The notes beneath the pieces were generated by a model that saw only the letters and a program-made list of their open reading frames with translations, did no database searches and was not told the DNA's origin. From Piscinibacter sp. XHJ-5 (lineage in GTDB: Bacteria; Pseudomonadota; Gammaproteobacteria; Burkholderiales; Burkholderiaceae_C): a DNA stretch of 64,000 bases. The position numbers were made by a program, and so were the translations under genes. The stretch lies in contig NZ_CP123228.1 in the NCBI RefSeq assembly GCF_029855045.1, positions 4,216,001-4,280,000 of the forward strand. Direction: 5' to 3'. Of this stretch, positions 62,009 to 64,000 are shown one piece after another; within the stretch, counting starts at the first letter, position 1; each line of letters opens with the position of its first letter.

Positions 62009-62953
62009 ATGAATGCACCAGGCCTCAGCGACGCGCTGTCGGCAGCAGAGCCGGTCGTCGCAGCCCGGCCGCGCCCCGCGCGTCGCGACGCCGGAGTGCC
62101 GGCCTGGCTGCAGGCCCTGCCCTTCGCGGCCGTCTTCGTCTTCTTCTTCATCGCGCCTCTGGTGCTCGTGGCGGCGGTGAGCCTGTGGCCGACCAGCGAC
62201 TATGCGCTGGTGCCGGGCTTCACCTTCGACAACTACGCGACGATCTTTGCCGGCTGCGGCAATCTGGCCGATCCGTGCGTGACCCTGAAGACCTATGCGT
62301 CCACGCTGCGCTTCTCGCTGACGGCGTGGGCGATCACGCTGGTGCTGGGCTTCACGATCGCCTACTTCCTGGCCTTCCACGTTCGCTCGGTGGCGATGCA
62401 GACGCTGCTGTTCGTGGTGTGCACGATTCCGTTCTGGACCTCCAACGTGATCCGCATGATCTCGTGGCTGCCGCTGCTGGGCCGCAATGGCCTGGTGAAC
62501 CAGGCCATGCTCGGCGCGGGCCTGGTGGACCAGCCGGTCGAGTGGCTGCTGTTCTCCCAGTTCTCGGTGGTGCTGACATTCGTCCACCTCAACACGATGT
62601 TCATGCTGGTGCCCATCTTCAACTCGATGATGCGCATCGACCGCTCGCTGCTCGAAGCCGCGGAGGACGCGGGCGCCACCGCCTGGCAGACGCTGTGGCA
62701 CGTGATCGTGCCGCTGTCGCGCACCGGCGTGCTGATCGGCTCGATCTTCGTCATCACGCTCGTGATGGGCGACTTCGTCACCGTCGGCGTCATGGGCGGC
62801 CAGCAGATCGCGTCGGTCGGCAAGATCATCCAGGTGCAGACCTCGTACCTGCAGTTCCCGCTGGCCGCGGCCAACGCGGTGGTGCTGCTGGCCGTGGTGC
62901 TGCTGATCATCGTGGCGCTCAACCGCCTGGTCGACCTGCGCAAGGAGCTCTGA
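62009..62953 (+). CDS. ABC transporter permease (PotB-like)
   Basis: 314 aa. A Pro/Ala N-terminus leads into the first helix (LPFAAVFVFFFIAPLVLVAA) and five more helices; the EAA loop is LLEAAEDAGATAWQTLWHVI. Motifs around NLADPCVTLKTYASTLRFSL are typical of polyamine-type permeases. GGAG lies eight bases before ATG 62009, right after the repeat array, so the gene can be translated independently. It overlaps the next permease (TGATG). Confidence 0.92.
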   Translation: MNAPGLSDALSAAEPVVAARPRPARRDAGVPAWLQALPFAAVFVFFFIAPLVLVAAVSLWPTSDYALVPGFTFDNYATIFAGCGNLADPCVTLKTYASTLRFSLTAWAITLVLGFTIAYFLAFHVRSVAMQTLLFVVCTIPFWTSNVIRMISWLPLLGRNGLVNQAMLGAGLVDQPVEWLLFSQFSVVLTFVHLNTMFMLVPIFNSMMRIDRSLLEAAEDAGATAWQTLWHVIVPLSRTGVLIGSIFVITLVMGDFVTVGVMGGQQIASVGKIIQVQTSYLQFPLAAANAVVLLAVVLLIIVALNRLVDLRKEL

Positions 62954-63834
62954 TGAAACGCGAACCGCGCCGTCCGGGCTTCTGGCCGCTGGCCTGCGTC
63001 TTCGCCGGCTTCGTGCTGTTTCTCTACGGGCCGGTGATCACCATCTTCGTGCTGAGCTTCCAGGGTCCCGAAGGCGGGCTCACCTTCCCGATGCGCGGCC
63101 TGTCCACCCACTGGTATGCCGAGCTGGGCAAGGGCCTCGGCGTGGTCGACATCGGCGCGGCGCTGCGGCGCTCGTTCTCGCTCGGCGCCGTGGTGATGCT
63201 GCTCACCGTGCTGCTGTCGCTGTCGGCGGGGCTGGCGTTCCGCAAGCGCCTGCCCGGCGGCAACGCGCTGTTCTACGTGACCGTGGCCAGCCTCATCATG
63301 CCGTCCATCATCGTGTCGCTGGGCATCGCGTTGCAGTTCCGCCTGCTCGATGCAGCGCTGAAGTGGCTGCTCGAGGCGGTCGGCGCCGGCTCGATGCTCG
63401 AGGGCTACACCACTTCGCTCGGCCTGTACACCTCGGGGCTGGGCGCGCATCTCTCCTGGACGCTGCCGTTCGGACTGCTCATCATGTTCGCGGTGTTCAA
63501 CCGCTTCAACCCGGCCTACGAGGAGGCCGCGCGCGACCAGGGCGCGACGCCATGGCAGAGCTTGCGCCACGTCGTGCTTCCTCTGATCGCGCCGTCGGTG
63601 GTCGGCATCGGCATGTTCGGCTTCACGCTGAGCTGGGACGAGATCTCGCGCTCGTCGCAGGCCGTGGGCGAGCTCAACACCCTGCCGCTGGAGCTGCAGG
63701 GGCTCACCACCACCGTGACCACGCCCGCCATCTATGCGCTGGGCACGCTGACGACCGGCGTGTCGCTCGCGGTCGTCACCGCCGCGCTGATCGCGGTGGC
63801 CGCACTGCGCCGGCGTCGCGCCGCGCCGCGCTGA
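62953..63834 (+). CDS. ABC transporter permease (PotC-like)
   Basis: 293 aa with six hydrophobic helices, starting GFWPLACVFAGFVLFLYGPV. The EAA loop is YEEAARDQGATPWQSLRHVV, and LPFGLLIMFAVFNRFNP and GFTLSWDEISRSSQAVGELN are typical of the PotC branch. It pairs with the upstream permease to form the channel. The ATG overlaps the previous stop by one base. Confidence 0.92.
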   Translation: MKREPRRPGFWPLACVFAGFVLFLYGPVITIFVLSFQGPEGGLTFPMRGLSTHWYAELGKGLGVVDIGAALRRSFSLGAVVMLLTVLLSLSAGLAFRKRLPGGNALFYVTVASLIMPSIIVSLGIALQFRLLDAALKWLLEAVGAGSMLEGYTTSLGLYTSGLGAHLSWTLPFGLLIMFAVFNRFNPAYEEAARDQGATPWQSLRHVVLPLIAPSVVGIGMFGFTLSWDEISRSSQAVGELNTLPLELQGLTTTVTTPAIYALGTLTTGVSLAVVTAALIAVAALRRRRAAPR

Positions 63835-63847
63835 GGCGCCTTCCCCG

Positions 63848-64000
63848 ATGCGGCTGCTGATCGTCAATCCCAATACCTCTTCGGCCACGACGGCCTTGCT
63901 GCAACGGCATGTGGCCGGCGCGGCCGGAGCGCACGTGATGGTGGAGGCCACCACGGCTCGCTTCGGCGCCAGCTACATCGCGGACGAGACGAGCTACGCG
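63848..64000 (+). CDS. Asp/Glu/hydantoin racemase family, N-terminus only
   Basis: 51 codons before the right edge: MRLLIVNPNTSSATTALLQR and continuing FGASYIADETSYA. LIVNPNTS is the hallmark start of hydantoin/Asp-Glu racemases. It lies 13 bp after the permease gene, so the transporter probably serves hydantoin or a related cyclic ureide. The rest is outside the window. Confidence 0.85.
   Translation, partial: MRLLIVNPNTSSATTALLQRHVAGAAGAHVMVEATTARFGASYIADETSYA

Noticed and set aside
61164..62018. 284-codon repetitive frame on the minus strand of the 150-bp array (and two plus-strand ones)
   Set aside because: Open only because the period is a multiple of three; no ribosome site, and both strands and several frames are equally open.

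Overview
The window is 64 kb of high-GC DNA, densely packed with protein genes, and looks chromosomal. Gene content and order point to a motile betaproteobacterium of the order Burkholderiales, probably the Rubrivivax/Leptothrix/Rhizobacter side of it. The signs are a complete flgBCDEFGHIJKL rod-hook operon divergent from flgA-flgM-flgN, a cheR-cheD-cheB block, a yicC-gmk-rpoZ-spoT-greB housekeeping block, a PHA-granule phasin, and a TctC/Bug-type solute receptor. I recognise no rRNA, tRNA, CRISPR array, phage or insertion sequence. The assignment rests on gene content, not on a database comparison.

Left part (1-16 kb): on the minus strand, a very large multi-PAS sensor (cut by the left edge) and an HDOD protein lie at the distal end of flgB-flgL. 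On the plus strand are flgA, then flgM behind a very good sigma-28 promoter, and flgN. Two related hairpin-forming interspersed repeats sit between genes (11.5 and 16.1 kb).

16-26 kb: a FadR-type GntR regulator is divergent from a sugar operon of aldo/keto reductase (L-fucose/threo-aldose dehydrogenase-like), ABC binding protein, two enlarged permeases, ATPase and a RhaM-type mutarotase. Two membrane proteins (DUF2157, and DUF4401/GDYXXLXY-like) follow. 26-31 kb: a four-base-overlapping minus-strand trio (GGDEF cyclase, MinD/FleN-like ATPase, truncated globin) is divergent from cheR-cheD-cheB. 31-45 kb: a LysR regulator, hemW-rdgB-rph, a PP2C phosphatase with a Ser/Thr kinase, then yicC-gmk-rpoZ, spoT, greB, two small unknowns, a phasin with a perfect palindrome upstream, an exported nuclease and a Lys/Ala-rich basic protein.

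45-54 kb: a LysR gene broken by a one-base frameshift is divergent from a catabolic operon: 3-hydroxyacyl-CoA dehydrogenase without a hydratase domain, two acyl-CoA dehydrogenases, an acyl-CoA synthetase, an orphan Bug receptor and an aldehyde dehydrogenase. Together these could import and activate an unidentified carboxylic acid, then beta-oxidise it.

54-58.5 kb holds the most interesting system: an overlapping kaiC-kaiB-kaiB-histidine kinase operon without kaiA. KaiC keeps both ATPase domains and has Ser-Ser at the autophosphorylation pair. One KaiB has the usual Gly-Leu-Asp at the fold-switch site and the other has Gly-Leu-Gly. The PAS histidine kinase is a plausible output.

58.6-64 kb: a polyamine/hydantoin-type ABC transporter (ATPase, Tat-exported binding protein, two permeases) precedes a hydantoin-racemase-like gene cut by the right edge. 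It is preceded by a textbook sigma-54 promoter match and a GntR-like palindrome. Between the binding-protein and first permease genes lies a roughly 850-bp array of 150-bp tandem repeats.
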